A DNA stretch of 53,646 bases from Nitrospirota bacterium (GCA_016222905.1 JACRPZ010000053.1:1-53646), one strand, 5' to 3'. Counted from the first letter of the stretch, positions 34,518-44,964 are shown. Numbers and translations: made by a program. Notes: generated from the sequence alone by a model not told the origin.

Positions 34518-37378
34518 TGAACGCTAAACTTGAAGTTAAAATTGTCGGTCTCGTTATAATCGTACTGGTTATATCTTCTATCATGGCCGGTTTGTTGAGC
34601 ACGCGGTTTATCAGGGATGATATTGAAAACATTGTCTCCAAGTATTCAATGATGACCATGAGCTATATCAAAAATGTTGTTGAAGAGACAATGCTGGACG
34701 GCAATGTTGATGTAATGAAGGACATGCTGACTGAAAAGAGCAAGACCGAAGGGATTGAATATATCAAGATACTTGACACTTCAGGACGCGAAGCCCTCCC
34801 TTCCGTAAAAGAAAGCAATGTTGATGATGTGACAATTGTCAACCAGATCAGAAAGAATATGACTCAATCCGTTGTAAAAGAAGAAAATGCAATAATTTTT
34901 TATACTCCGTTAATAAAGACCAAGCGCTGCATTAAATGTCATGAAAGCCAGGAAACGCTGCTTGGCGTCATGAAGGTCTCCATATCAATCAAGGATGCCA
35001 AAGAGCAGATAATACACAGGAACAAGTTCGTTATCTTCAGCCTGCTGTTGGGAAGCATAATCTTTGGCCTGATCCTGTGGCTGATCTTCAGACAGACTGT
35101 ACTGAATCCTGTTCTCAAAATTGAAAACATGACAAAGAAACTCTCCATTGGCGACCTGTCTTTAAAGGACGATATTAAAACAAAAGATGAGATGGGCCGT
35201 TTGAGTAAAAACCTTATAAAGGCGGTCAAGGGTCTTGGAAACATTATTAACAGGGCAACAACCGTTTCAAAGAGGGTCGCCAACGTTACGTTTGAGATTG
35301 AGCATGAATCCAAGAAGGTTGCTGACGGAGCAAAGATGGAGCAGGAGGCAATTGATAATGTTCTGCAATCTGTAGAACGGTTTAATAAATCATTAGGGGA
35401 GATCGCTGAAATCATAAGGGACCTTTCCATATCAGCCGAGCACAGCGCAACAGGGATCAACGAGATGCGCTCCAGCACGGCTGTGATAAGCGACAATACC
35501 GCTGAACTGTTGGGCGCTGTTGATGCCACATCTTCAGCTATTCAGCAGATGACGGCAAGCATAAGAGAAGTTGCTGTCAAGTCAGGGGAGCTGTCCCTAT
35601 CCGCAGAAGGGGCTGTATCGGCCATTGCAGAGATCAATACATCAACAAAAGAGATAGCTTTAAACACTGCCGAGTCGGCAAAGCTTTCAGAAGAGATATC
35701 GTCTGATGCGTCAAAATTCGGGGTGGCTGCCGTTCAAAAGATTGCTGACGAGATGGAGACAATAAGAGTTACTGTTCAGAGGACATCCGAATTCATTGAT
35801 CATTTAAGCAAAAGGTCTGAGGATATAGGCAAAATCCTTAATGTAATAGATGAGATAACCGACCAGACAACTCTTCTGGCTCTAAACGCCGCTATTTTAG
35901 CCGCACAGGCTGGTGAGCATGGCAAAGGCTTTACCGTAGTTGCCGATCAAATCAAGGACCTTGCTGAAAAGACAGCGCTTTCTACAAAAGAAATAGGGGA
36001 GCTTATTGAAGCTGTCCAGTCAGAAGTAAGGTCGGTCTCTTCAGCCATATCAGATGGAATAAAAACTGTAGATGAAGGGTCCAAGCTGACAAGGGAAGCA
36101 AGCAGCAGTTTTAAGAAGATCACGAGCAGATTAAAGCGTTCATCTGAATTGACAATGACCATTGAGCGGGCTGCATCAGAACAGTCAAAAGGCCTCAGCT
36201 TTGTCGCTGAGGCGATGGAGACTGTGAAGAACAAGATATCAAGGATCGCCGCGAGCTCTGCCGAGCAGTCTGAGGGTGCGTCACAGATAGTCTCCTCAAC
36301 TGAAAAGATCTCGGATATAACCGCGAATGTCAAGGGTGCGATCCTGGAGCAGGCAAGGGAAGGGAAGAATCTCTTTGAAGCGGCGGAAGACCTTTCCGTG
36401 AAGACACAGGAGATAGCGGCTACCATCAAGGAGGCAAAATCCAACAGCGACAATATCCTCTCTTCCATAGAGAAGATAAGCGCTCTCCCTGCTGAGAACA
36501 GGAAGATCGTATCCGATATGAACATGAACATAAGAAAGCTTATGAAGGATGCCGAAGTTCTTACAGCGCAGATGGGAAGCTTTAAAATCTCGGATGAGAC
36601 TTATGATACGTCAACCATAAAAATGGGCATTATTCCTCTTGAATCGCCCGCGGAGATGTTTAAAAAATTTTTACCGTTGTCCCGCTATCTTTCAGAAAAA
36701 ATTAGCAAAGATATTGAACTCAAAGCTGAAGTTGATTATGAATCCACTATCAGAGATATAGGCGAAGGCGTTACGGGAATCTGTTATATGACTCCGTCTA
36801 CGTATATTAAGGCAAGGGAGCAATACGGCGTTGAGGTTCTGGTAAAGGCGTTAAAGAGCGGAAAGCCTTACCAGCGCATTGCCATTATCGCAAAAGAAGA
36901 GAGCGATATTAACAGCGTATCACAACTGAAGGGCGCCTCTTTTGCTTTTGGGGATATACTTTCAACAGCCAGTTATATTGTCCCTATGTCCATGCTCCAG
37001 GAAGAAGGTATTGCCCTTAAGGATCTTGACTTCTATGATTTTCTCGGACATCATGATGATGTTGCAAAGGCTGTCCTGAGGGGAGATTTTGACGCCGGCG
37101 GTGTGATGGAATCAACAGCCGAGAAGTTCAGGAGCAAGGGGATTAAGATACTGAAGTTCTCAGGCAACATGCCGGAGTTTAATATATGTGTTAATAAGGA
37201 TATAGCGCAGAACATTAAAGAGGAGATTAAGAAGGCGTTGCTGTCTCTTGACTATAAAAACCTTGATGACATGCAAGTGCTGCAGGCGATATCGCCACTC
37301 TACACAGGTTTTGCAGAGGCAGCGTATGAAGATTATGAAGAGATAAGGAGGTTAATGAATAGACTCGGTATTCTGTAA
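34517..37378 (+). CDS. Chemoreceptor with periplasmic CxxCH sensor and C-terminal PhnD-like domain
   Basis: This is a 953-residue protein. Order: TM1 (8-28); periplasmic sensor (29-168) with one c-type haem motif Cys138-Ile-Lys-Cys141-His142; TM2 (170-192); HAMP (193-245); signalling coiled coil with the tip [21 protein letters not shown] near 450-470; and from about residue 700 a PhnD-like type 2 periplasmic-binding fold ([43 protein letters not shown]). By topology the binding fold lies in the cytoplasm, which is unusual. The haem sensor resembles single-haem chemoreceptor domains known in Geobacter. It may sense redox state outside and an anion or phosphonate-like ligand inside; that is inference. 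The start overlaps cheW by one base. Confidence 0.9.
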   Translation: MNAKLEVKIVGLVIIVLVISSIMAGLLSTRFIRDDIENIVSKYSMMTMSYIKNVVEETMLDGNVDVMKDMLTEKSKTEGIEYIKILDTSGREALPSVKESNVDDVTIVNQIRKNMTQSVVKEENAIIFYTPLIKTKRCIKCHESQETLLGVMKVSISIKDAKEQIIHRNKFVIFSLLLGSIIFGLILWLIFRQTVLNPVLKIENMTKKLSIGDLSLKDDIKTKDEMGRLSKNLIKAVKGLGNIINRATTVSKRVANVTFEIEHESKKVADGAKMEQEAIDNVLQSVERFNKSLGEIAEIIRDLSISAEHSATGINEMRSSTAVISDNTAELLGAVDATSSAIQQMTASIREVAVKSGELSLSAEGAVSAIAEINTSTKEIALNTAESAKLSEEISSDASKFGVAAVQKIADEMETIRVTVQRTSEFIDHLSKRSEDIGKILNVIDEITDQTTLLALNAAILAAQAGEHGKGFTVVADQIKDLAEKTALSTKEIGELIEAVQSEVRSVSSAISDGIKTVDEGSKLTREASSSFKKITSRLKRSSELTMTIERAASEQSKGLSFVAEAMETVKNKISRIAASSAEQSEGASQIVSSTEKISDITANVKGAILEQAREGKNLFEAAEDLSVKTQEIAATIKEAKSNSDNILSSIEKISALPAENRKIVSDMNMNIRKLMKDAEVLTAQMGSFKISDETYDTSTIKMGIIPLESPAEMFKKFLPLSRYLSEKISKDIELKAEVDYESTIRDIGEGVTGICYMTPSTYIKAREQYGVEVLVKALKSGKPYQRIAIIAKEESDINSVSQLKGASFAFGDILSTASYIVPMSMLQEEGIALKDLDFYDFLGHHDDVAKAVLRGDFDAGGVMESTAEKFRSKGIKILKFSGNMPEFNICVNKDIAQNIKEEIKKALLSLDYKNLDDMQVLQAISPLYTGFAEAAYEDYEEIRRLMNRLGIL

Positions 37379-37415
37379 ATATCAGCAGGACTTTTTACCG
37401 TGTTTATAGCAGATT

Positions 37416-39116
37416 ATGAAAAAGAGGATATCTTGTGCTGCAAAGACAGCCATCACATTATTTGTTGTCATGACAGGGATACAGGCGCTTGGACTGATTT
37501 TTTATTTCTCCTTCATTAGAGGCGGTTCGTCTGATAACATACTTCCTTTCATTCTGCTTTATCAGCTTTTTCTATTGATCGCTGTTATCTCCTCGGCGGT
37601 AATCCTTATTAATAAAAACATTGGAAAACCCTTAGCTGAAATAAAGAAATCCCTTGACAAGGCGGACAAAGGCGGGCTTACGTTACATATGGATAATGCC
37701 GGATGTCTTGAAATTGCGGGACTGAACGATTCAATCAACTCTTTGGCCGGGCAATTCAGAGAGATTATAGGGCAGTTCTTCTTAAACATCACAAACCTGA
37801 CAATGGAGCTCAGGCAGACAGAAAAGGTTATGCGCGGTATTCTTAAGGAGGTCAATACACAGCTCTCAGGGACGGAAGCCGTAATATTATCGTTCAGGGA
37901 CACTGATGAGCAGAAAAAGATGATTATAGAAACAACTCGGAATCTTTCCGAATTCTCCGAGGATAATGTTTCATCAATCACTGAGATAAACGCCTCAGTC
38001 AATGAGATCACGGACCGGACAAAAGAACTTTTCCGGTCATCAAACAGCGCGTACTTTGCAGTCGCTGAAATGTCGGAGGCTGCCAAAACTCTGAGTGTAA
38101 ATGCCGAGACCCTATCTGTCACGACCGAGCAGACCACTGCATCGGTTGAAGAAATGGCAGGGAATCTTAAAGAGATAGAGAAGGGCACAAGGGAGTCGGC
38201 AGATCTTACAGTCAAGTTAAGAGAACTTGCTTCAGGGGTAGGCATGATCAGCGTTGCCGACGCCATGGAAGGCATGGAGAGTATTGCAGTATCTGTTTCA
38301 AAAAGCCGTGATCTTATGAAAGGATTAAAGACAAAGTCCTTGGATATAGAGATGGTCATTTCCGTAATAGCTGACATAAATAAGAAGACCAATCTTTTAA
38401 GCCTAAATGCTGCAATTCTTGCGTCACAGGCCGGGGAGCATGGCAAGGGTTTTTCAGTAGTTGCGGATGAGATAAAGATGCTGGCGGACGAAACAGCGGC
38501 CTCTGCCAAAAACATAATAGCTATTATTGAAAGCACTCAGAAGGACATTGCCGCCGCATTGAAGGTCACTGAGGAGAGCCTTGAGATAGTGGATTCAGGC
38601 AATTCGCTTGTTGTGAATACAGGTGAGGCATTTAGAGAGGTGATAGATATTGCGCGAAGCTCTTCTGATACGGCCAGGAAGATTCAGCACGCAACAGAAG
38701 AGCAGGTTGCCGGGGTTACGCAGATAAGCAGGACAATGGAGTTGCTCTGGGGTATAGTTGACAATTTTGCAAAGGCCACTAACAGGCAGGAGAAGGGCTC
38801 TGAATCTCTCATGCATCTCTCGGAGGAGATCAAAAGAATATCCGAAGATATTAAAAGGGGAATGGAAGAGCAGAATAAGGGTATAAATATGATATCTAAA
38901 AATCTGGAATTAGAAAATGATAAGATCAGACATATTTCCGATGCCGCATCCAATCAGATGGGCGCTGATAAGGAACTGCTTCTCGGCATGGAGAATATAA
39001 AAAAGACGGGAAAAAACCTGCATAATGCTTCCGAGGAGATGAGGGCATCATTTAAAAGATGTCTTGAGGAGGCAGAGACCTTACTAAACAGAATGAAAGG
39101 TTTCGGTCTTGAGTAA
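37416..39116 (+). CDS. Methyl-accepting chemotaxis protein with minimal sensor
   Basis: This is 566 residues. Two membrane segments (about 11-34 and 42-65) are joined by a loop of only some eight residues, so there is no periplasmic sensor. A HAMP-like stretch follows directly and then the signalling coiled coil, with the tip [22 protein letters not shown] near 325-346. It may sense membrane or cytoplasmic cues, or act as a helper in mixed arrays with the haem receptor next to it. The last 8 bases overlap the second cheW. Confidence 0.92.
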   Translation: MKKRISCAAKTAITLFVVMTGIQALGLIFYFSFIRGGSSDNILPFILLYQLFLLIAVISSAVILINKNIGKPLAEIKKSLDKADKGGLTLHMDNAGCLEIAGLNDSINSLAGQFREIIGQFFLNITNLTMELRQTEKVMRGILKEVNTQLSGTEAVILSFRDTDEQKKMIIETTRNLSEFSEDNVSSITEINASVNEITDRTKELFRSSNSAYFAVAEMSEAAKTLSVNAETLSVTTEQTTASVEEMAGNLKEIEKGTRESADLTVKLRELASGVGMISVADAMEGMESIAVSVSKSRDLMKGLKTKSLDIEMVISVIADINKKTNLLSLNAAILASQAGEHGKGFSVVADEIKMLADETAASAKNIIAIIESTQKDIAAALKVTEESLEIVDSGNSLVVNTGEAFREVIDIARSSSDTARKIQHATEEQVAGVTQISRTMELLWGIVDNFAKATNRQEKGSESLMHLSEEIKRISEDIKRGMEEQNKGINMISKNLELENDKIRHISDAASNQMGADKELLLGMENIKKTGKNLHNASEEMRASFKRCLEEAETLLNRMKGFGLE

Positions 39117-39591
39117 ATATCTGGTTTTCAGCATCGCTGGAGAAGAGTGCGGGATTGAACTGAGTAAGGTTTCAGAGATTATAAGACCTCAAAAGACGAC
39201 CCCCTTTCCCGGTGTTCCAAAATATATTAACGGAATTATCAATCTGAGGGGCGTTGTAATGCCCCTGATGGATCTGCGGAAGCGCCTCGGCGTTAAGTCT
39301 TTTCCCAGGAAAGAAAGGATCATTATTGTTTCCATTCATAATGAAAAGATAGGACTGATAGTTGATTCCGTGAATGAGATAACGAATATTGATGATAATA
39401 ATATTGCCTCGCCGCCCGCAATCTTCAGGGGCATTAAACCGGAATATCTCAGGGGAATCGGCAAGATATCGGAAAGACTTATTATTCTTCTGAATCTTGA
39501 TAATTTATTGACCTCCGAAGAGATATTATTGATTGGAGACATAAGCGAGGCAGGCCAGCTTGAGGAAAAAGGAGGTAATGAGGCTGACTAA
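39109..39591 (+). CDS. cheW: CheW adaptor protein (second copy)
   Basis: This is a 160-residue plain CheW: YLVFSIAGEECGIELSKVSEI, TPFPGVPKYINGIINLRG, VVMPLMDLRKRLG and GLIVDSVNEI all match the family. It starts at TTG (39109) inside the receptor gene and ends 14 bases inside the HEAT-repeat gene. Two CheW proteins of different length suggest two receptor-coupling modes. Confidence 0.93.
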   Translation: MSKYLVFSIAGEECGIELSKVSEIIRPQKTTPFPGVPKYINGIINLRGVVMPLMDLRKRLGVKSFPRKERIIIVSIHNEKIGLIVDSVNEITNIDDNNIASPPAIFRGIKPEYLRGIGKISERLIILLNLDNLLTSEEILLIGDISEAGQLEEKGGNEAD

Positions 39592-41590
39592 TAAAAATAC
39601 GAAAATTACAAAAGAGTTAAAGATCAAGGAACTGCTTAAGAGCAGGGAAGTTGAGGTCAGGAGAGACGCGGTATACAGCCTTAAAAAACTAAAAGACAAG
39701 GCGTTGACGGTAAATCTGCTTATTCAATGCTTTCAGGACATAGACTGGAGGGTCAGGAAGAGCGCAACAGATATTCTCATAGGAATAAAAGATCTATCAG
39801 TTATAAAGAAACTGATAGATACGTTATACAGCGAAAACGCAAACACGAGAAATTCCGCGATAGAGGTGTTAACTGCATTCGGCTCTGATGCCATTGACAG
39901 CCTTACCGATGGGTTTAAGGCTGCCAATCCGGATGTAAAGAAATTCATAATAGACATAATCGGCAACATAAGGGACGCAAGGGTAACGCAGTTTCTATTA
40001 AAGGAAATTTTTGACAAAGCCAATGATGATAATGTCAAAGCAGCAGCCATAGAGCATCTTAGTAAAATAAAGAGCAAGGATGTTGTTGATAACCTCCTCT
40101 CTGTTCTGAAAGGCGATGACCTCTTTCTCTGTTACTATGCCATTAATGCGCTTGGAAAGATTGGCGATGATAGATCCATAAGCGCGCTTATTTCCGCTCT
40201 TCCCAGGAAAGAACTGCGAAAACCCGCAATCAAAGCTCTTGGGCAGATAGCCGGCAATGTCTCGCTCTCTTCGATAACTCCGTTTTTGAAGGATGAGTCA
40301 AAGGGCGTATGCGAAGAGACGATTGTTGCCATAGAGAATTTCCACATAAATGGCCTTCCTGAAGAAGTAATTGTAACCGAAATAAAAAAATCTGCCGGAG
40401 ATGATGCTTTGAATATATTGTTGCCGTTTGCAGATAGCCACAAAAAAGAGGTTAAAAAGGCCGCTATTCTCCTTCTCTGTCTCTTGAAAGAAAAGAGCGC
40501 AATCTCTGCAATTCTTGAGATCTCTTCAGAGATGGAGCCACAGAAAAATATTATCCGGGCGCTTGTTTATATCGGGAAAGCGATTCCGGATGCCCTGATG
40601 CCTTATTTAAGTTCCGGCGATGTTTATCAAAGAAGAATATTATGTGATGTAGCCGGAAGAACAGGTTTGCCGGTATTTTTCAAACCTCTCGTAAAGATGC
40701 TCAAAGATAAGGACAGCCACTCAAGGGCAAAAGCCGCACAGGCCCTCTCAATCATAGGCAATATAGAAGCAGCAAAATATATAAAAACGCTGCTTTCAGA
40801 TGAGTATGAAGATATTCAGGAATCTGCTATTGCGGCTATGGCGGTCTTAAAGGACGGGGTTGATATTAGCGAGTTAATCGGGTTACTGTCTGATAAAAAC
40901 CCGGTTCTTAGAAGAAGTTCAGCCAAACTGCTTGGTCTGATCGGCGAGAAAAAAGCTGTTGAGCCGCTCGGGGTTGCGCTTAAGGATAGTGACCTCAGGG
41001 TCAGAAATGCTGTAATTGACGCGATCGGCGCTATTGACGGGAAGGAGGTCCTGAAATATCTTCTCCTCGCGCTTACAGACGAACACTTTGATGTCCGCAG
41101 GTCTGCTGCAATAGCGATCAGCAGAATGAAGACAAAAAAAGCCTTTGAGGCGCTTCTTCTGCTTCTTCGTGACACAGATGTATGGGTCCGGGCGACTGCC
41201 GTAAAAGGGTTGGGGCAGACCAAACATAACACAGCCGTTAAACATCTGATAGCTGCTTTGAATGATAAATCCGGAATAGTGCGGAATGCCGCCATAGAGG
41301 CGCTTGCCGGCTTCAGAGAAAAGAGGGTTAAAAACGCGCTTCTTCTTCTCCTGAAGGATAAAGATCCGGAGATACGGAGCACGACTGTCAATTCTTTAGC
41401 TGTGTTTGAAGGGGTGGCAAAGGACCTGCTGCCGGTTTTAAAGGACAAAGATTGGGCTGTAAGGAAGCAGGTTGTTGACGTTCTTGGAAAATTTTTCAGG
41501 GATGAAAGCTCTTCATATCTGCAGGAGGCCGCTGATACTGACAGCGACCCTGAAGTAAGAAAGGCTGCGGAAAGGTATTTCAGTGTTTGA
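39578..41590 (+). CDS. HEAT-repeat scaffold protein in the che operon
   Basis: This is about 670 residues made almost entirely of HEAT/PBS-lyase-type helical repeats of ~31 residues (for example DWRVRKSATDILIGIKD, NPVLRRSSAKLLGLIGEKKA, DVWVRATAVKGLGQTK). Roughly twenty repeats can be counted. There is no catalytic motif or signal peptide. The start chosen is ATG 39578 just after aaaggagg, although spacing is only two bases; TTG 39560 is an alternative. The gene overlaps cheW and cheR. HEAT proteins also occur in some myxobacterial chemosensory clusters, as I recall, and probably scaffold array or output proteins. Confidence 0.88.
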   Translation: MRLTNKNTKITKELKIKELLKSREVEVRRDAVYSLKKLKDKALTVNLLIQCFQDIDWRVRKSATDILIGIKDLSVIKKLIDTLYSENANTRNSAIEVLTAFGSDAIDSLTDGFKAANPDVKKFIIDIIGNIRDARVTQFLLKEIFDKANDDNVKAAAIEHLSKIKSKDVVDNLLSVLKGDDLFLCYYAINALGKIGDDRSISALISALPRKELRKPAIKALGQIAGNVSLSSITPFLKDESKGVCEETIVAIENFHINGLPEEVIVTEIKKSAGDDALNILLPFADSHKKEVKKAAILLLCLLKEKSAISAILEISSEMEPQKNIIRALVYIGKAIPDALMPYLSSGDVYQRRILCDVAGRTGLPVFFKPLVKMLKDKDSHSRAKAAQALSIIGNIEAAKYIKTLLSDEYEDIQESAIAAMAVLKDGVDISELIGLLSDKNPVLRRSSAKLLGLIGEKKAVEPLGVALKDSDLRVRNAVIDAIGAIDGKEVLKYLLLALTDEHFDVRRSAAIAISRMKTKKAFEALLLLLRDTDVWVRATAVKGLGQTKHNTAVKHLIAALNDKSGIVRNAAIEALAGFREKRVKNALLLLLKDKDPEIRSTTVNSLAVFEGVAKDLLPVLKDKDWAVRKQVVDVLGKFFRDESSSYLQEAADTDSDPEVRKAAERYFSV

Positions 41591-42443
41591 GGAAGAGATC
41601 ATCCCGCTTTCTGAAGACGCCTTCCGGTTGATAAGAGATTATCTTTCGGATTACTGCGGCCTTTATTTTGACGAAAAGTCAAAACCCATCTTCGAGCGCA
41701 GGCTCAACAGACGCCTGAAGCTTAATCATTTAAAAGATTTCAGGGAATACTACCGTCTCCTCTTGTATGATCTAAAGCGTGACGAAGAGCTTCAGGCCAT
41801 TGTAGATATCCTTACCGTCAATGAGACTTACTTCTTCAGGGGAGAAGCCCAGATGGCAGCATTTCGAGACGAGATACTTCCTGAAATCAAGGAAAAGAAT
41901 AAAGGCACCAGGACCATCAACATATGGTCTGCGCCATGCTCCACAGGGGAAGAGCCGTACACCCTTGCAATGCTTATCCTTGAAGACGGCGGCTTTTCAG
42001 GTTGGGATATCAATATACTTGGAAGCGACATAAGCCAGAGAGTCATCACATCAGCAAGAAGAGGGATTTATAAGGAGACCTCTTTCCGGGCCACTGAAGA
42101 ATACTTCCTGAAAAAATACTTCAAAAATGAAGATGGCGGAGGGACGCGAATCGCGGATGTTGCCAAAAACCTGGTGAATCTTAATCTTTTGAATCTCTTT
42201 GATTCCTATAAAACAAGACTTGTTAATCCAATGGACGTTATTTTCTGCCGTAATCTGCTGATATATTTCAGTCAGACAGCAAGGGAGAAGGTCGTGACAA
42301 ATCTTTATAATTCGCTTAAAGAAGGTGGTTATCTTTTGTTAGGCGCTTCAGAATCACTGATGAATATAACCACACTGTTTAAGTTAAAACATTTAAAGAA
42401 TGACATCGTTTATCAAAAACCGGTGAGGTTTAGAAAGATATAG
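41583..42443 (+). CDS. cheR: Chemotaxis protein methyltransferase CheR
   Basis: This is 286 residues. It methylates receptor glutamates with AdoMet. The N-terminal helical domain opens FRLIRDYLSDYCGLYFDEK. The Rossmann part has VNETYFFRG near 80-88, INIWSAPCSTGEEPYTLAM near 115-133 (AdoMet site) and PMDVIFCRNLLIYFS near 217-231. The GTG start overlaps the HEAT gene by eight bases. The receptors encoded upstream are its likely targets. Confidence 0.95.
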   Translation: MFEEEIIPLSEDAFRLIRDYLSDYCGLYFDEKSKPIFERRLNRRLKLNHLKDFREYYRLLLYDLKRDEELQAIVDILTVNETYFFRGEAQMAAFRDEILPEIKEKNKGTRTINIWSAPCSTGEEPYTLAMLILEDGGFSGWDINILGSDISQRVITSARRGIYKETSFRATEEYFLKKYFKNEDGGGTRIADVAKNLVNLNLLNLFDSYKTRLVNPMDVIFCRNLLIYFSQTAREKVVTNLYNSLKEGGYLLLGASESLMNITTLFKLKHLKNDIVYQKPVRFRKI

Positions 42444-42456
42444 GGTATTAATAAAC

Positions 42457-43518
42457 ATGAAAAGGAACAGATTGCCGTTAAAAGTACTGATTGTTGACGA
42501 TTCAGCATTCAGCCGTCAGACAATCAAAACGATCCTGGAAAAATCGCCTGATATAGAGGTTGTCGGCATTGCATTTGACGGCAAGGACGGAATTAATAAG
42601 ATTCTAAGGCTGAAACCTGATGCCGTCTCTCTGGACATTGAGATGCCGGGGATGAGCGGTTTTGCGCTTTTGCAATGGATAATGAAGGAAAATCCCATAC
42701 CGGTGATAGTTGTCAGCGCGCATAAAGATGATTCAACGGTATTTAAGGCGCTGGAACTTGGCGCTGTAGATTTTATCAGCAAGCCTACAGGCCTGGCTTC
42801 CCGTGAACTGGAGAGCATAGAAGAAGATGTTCTGAAAAAATTTTCATCATTGGCGTATCTCAGGATGGATAAGATTCAAGGTAATATATCATTACTGGAA
42901 AGAGAAAAAACAGAGAGCAATTACTGTAAAATTAAGAATAGCAAGGTTGAAATAATCGCCATAGGCGCATCTACGGGCGGGCCAACGGCGATCCAGTCCA
43001 TAGTTACTCAGCTTCCCGAAGATCTTCCGGTGTCGGTAATTATCAGCCAGCATATGCCTGCGGGATTTACAAAGCAGTTTACCGAAAGATTGGACAAAAT
43101 CTCGGCAGTAAGCGTGAAGGAGGCAGAGGACAGTGAACCTTTAAGGAAAGGGCACGTCTTTGTTTGCCCGGGCGATCATCATTTCATGCTCCACAAATCA
43201 TGGTCCAGGACCCTTGTGCATCTGAAAAAATCTGTTCCCGGAGATCACTATGTCCCATCCATTGATACTATGATGAAGAGCGCAGCCAAACATTTCGGGA
43301 CCAAAGTAATGGGGATAATTTTGACAGGCATGGGTAATGACGGCAAGGCAGGCATGAGGGAGATAAAAGCGGCAGGAGGGATCACAATAGCCGAGTCTGA
43401 AGTGAGCGCTGTCATATATGGAATGCCGAGGGAGGTAATTCTTGCTGGAGATGCCGATAAGATATTGAGCCTTGAAGATATTCCGGCAGAGATTATCAGA
43501 TCTCTTGACAGAGAGTAA
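42457..43518 (+). CDS. cheB: Chemotaxis response regulator glutamate methylesterase CheB
   Basis: This is 353 residues. The receiver domain (1-125) has the acidic VDD pocket and phosphoacceptor Asp in AVSLDIEMPGMSG. The esterase domain (from about 165) has the catalytic Ser in IGASTGGPT, His in ISQHMPAGF and Asp in LTGMGNDG. It removes methyl groups added by CheR. It closes the operon; the convergent rlmN ends 20 bases beyond, with no clear hairpin between them. No cheC, cheD, cheX or cheZ is present, so a CheY phosphatase is not apparent. Confidence 0.95.
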   Translation: MKRNRLPLKVLIVDDSAFSRQTIKTILEKSPDIEVVGIAFDGKDGINKILRLKPDAVSLDIEMPGMSGFALLQWIMKENPIPVIVVSAHKDDSTVFKALELGAVDFISKPTGLASRELESIEEDVLKKFSSLAYLRMDKIQGNISLLEREKTESNYCKIKNSKVEIIAIGASTGGPTAIQSIVTQLPEDLPVSVIISQHMPAGFTKQFTERLDKISAVSVKEAEDSEPLRKGHVFVCPGDHHFMLHKSWSRTLVHLKKSVPGDHYVPSIDTMMKSAAKHFGTKVMGIILTGMGNDGKAGMREIKAAGGITIAESEVSAVIYGMPREVILAGDADKILSLEDIPAEIIRSLDRE

Positions 43519-43537
43519 CCCGACTTAAAACAATAAA

Positions 43538-44635
43538 TTATTTTCCTCCTGTATAATCTGCCTTCAACTGTCCGCATGCCGCGGAGATGTCCGTTCCCCT
43601 GCTCTTCCTTATAACAGCCATCAGCCCTCTATTCAGCAAAATTTCTTTAAATGCAAGAATATCAGATTCCGAGGGCCTGCTGAAATGAGAAGATCGTGCG
43701 CTGCTTTTAGGGGCATGATTATTTATAGCTATATGCGGAGGATTGTAAGGTATCAGATTTACCTTTGATCTTATCCCTTTCAAAAGATTTACGAGCCTGA
43801 AAGCGTCCTCCTCAGAGTCATTGATGCCGGAGATCAATACATATTCAAATGTTATCCTGCTGCGCGGAGGCAATGGAAACTGCCGGCAGGCCTTTATGAG
43901 ATCCTTAAGCGGATATTTTTTATTGATAGGCATTATCATGCTTCTTGTTTCATCGGTTGTCGCATTAAGCGATATCGCAAGGTTTACGCCGAGGCCTGTT
44001 TCGGCAAGAGCGAGGATCTTAGGTATAATGCCTGAGGTTGAGAGGGTGATCCTTCTTTTGGAAAATTTCATAAGGCCTGTTATCTTCCGCAGGGCGCTGA
44101 CAATCTCATTAAAATTATTCAGAGGCTCGCCCATTCCCATCAGAACGATATTGGTAATATGATGGCCGCTTTTTTCGTTTTTTGATAAATCTCTGTCCCT
44201 GATTATCCTCATTACACTAATGACCTGATCGAGGACCTCATATGATTTAAGATTTCTTTTAAATCCTGCGTTGCCTGTCAGACAGAACCCGCATGACATT
44301 GCGCACCCGGCCTGAGATGATATGCATAGCGTGAGCCGTTCATTATCAGGGATAAGGACACTCTCAATCAGCTCTCCGTCTTCGAGCTCAAAGAGAAACT
44401 TTTGTGTGCCGTCTTTTGATTCCAGCGTCTTCAACAGGGTCAGATTTCCGATAACAGCGGTCTCCTTCAACTGCTCCCTTGTATCTTTTGAGAGGTTTGT
44501 CATTTCATCGAAAGATTCTGCATATCTCCTGTAGATCCAGTTAATTATCTGCTCTGTCCTGTATGGCTTCAAGCCGAGACTTTCAATAAAAGCAGACAGT
44601 TCCTCTTTTGATAATTCCTTAATATTTATTTTCAT
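43538..44635 (-). CDS. rlmN: 23S rRNA/tRNA adenine-C2 methyltransferase RlmN
   Basis: This is about 365 residues. It is a radical SAM enzyme that methylates A2503 of 23S rRNA and A37 of some tRNAs. The iron-sulphur cluster cysteines are in GCAMSCGFCLTG (CxxxCxxC). The substrate-carrying Cys is near the C-terminus in ISAACGQL. LMGMGEPLNN and PYNPPH are also typical. I place the start at ATG 44635 by homology (MKINIKELSKEELSAF); ATG 44650 and TTG 44689 are open alternatives, none with a good ribosome binding site. Confidence 0.94.
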   Translation of the reverse strand: MKINIKELSKEELSAFIESLGLKPYRTEQIINWIYRRYAESFDEMTNLSKDTREQLKETAVIGNLTLLKTLESKDGTQKFLFELEDGELIESVLIPDNERLTLCISSQAGCAMSCGFCLTGNAGFKRNLKSYEVLDQVISVMRIIRDRDLSKNEKSGHHITNIVLMGMGEPLNNFNEIVSALRKITGLMKFSKRRITLSTSGIIPKILALAETGLGVNLAISLNATTDETRSMIMPINKKYPLKDLIKACRQFPLPPRSRITFEYVLISGINDSEEDAFRLVNLLKGIRSKVNLIPYNPPHIAINNHAPKSSARSSHFSRPSESDILAFKEILLNRGLMAVIRKSRGTDISAACGQLKADYTGGK

Positions 44636-44769
44636 ATCGTTATGTTTCATATCACGATTGAGATTACCCTTTTCATATACAATTTTCAATATGAGCGGAA
44701 GGGTTTTATTGATTTTACCTCAAGATGTGTAATATTATGTATAACTTAAATTGATACGGGAGAATGATA

Positions 44770-44964
44770 ATGGAATGTAAAATGGAGAAGGGCAACCCTT
44801 ACTGCAACTGCACATATGAACCCTGCAGCAGGAAGAGTAAGTGCTGCGAATGCCTCCATTATCACAGACAGAAGGACCAGCTCCCGGCCTGTTTTTTCGG
44901 CGCTGAAGCGGAGCGCACATACGACCGATCGATAGATTATTTTATTAAGATGCGCATGAAGTGA
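44770..44964 (+). CDS. Small Cys-rich protein, DUF6485-like
   Basis: This is 64 residues with eight cysteines: CKMEKGNPYCNCTYEPCSRK then CCECLHYHRQ and PACFF. The pattern suggests a small metal-binding protein; DUF6485 is the family I recall. ATG 44770 is six bases after gggaga; an in-frame ATG at 44764 adds two residues. The stop codon ends directly before the first base of tRNA-Leu, so both may lie on one transcript. Confidence 0.78.
   Translation: MECKMEKGNPYCNCTYEPCSRKSKCCECLHYHRQKDQLPACFFGAEAERTYDRSIDYFIKMRMK

Noticed and set aside
37562-38536. Long minus-strand frames opposite the chemoreceptor genes
   Set aside because: These are Ser/Ile-rich shadows typical of the complement of coiled-coil genes; the plus-strand genes have strong family matches.
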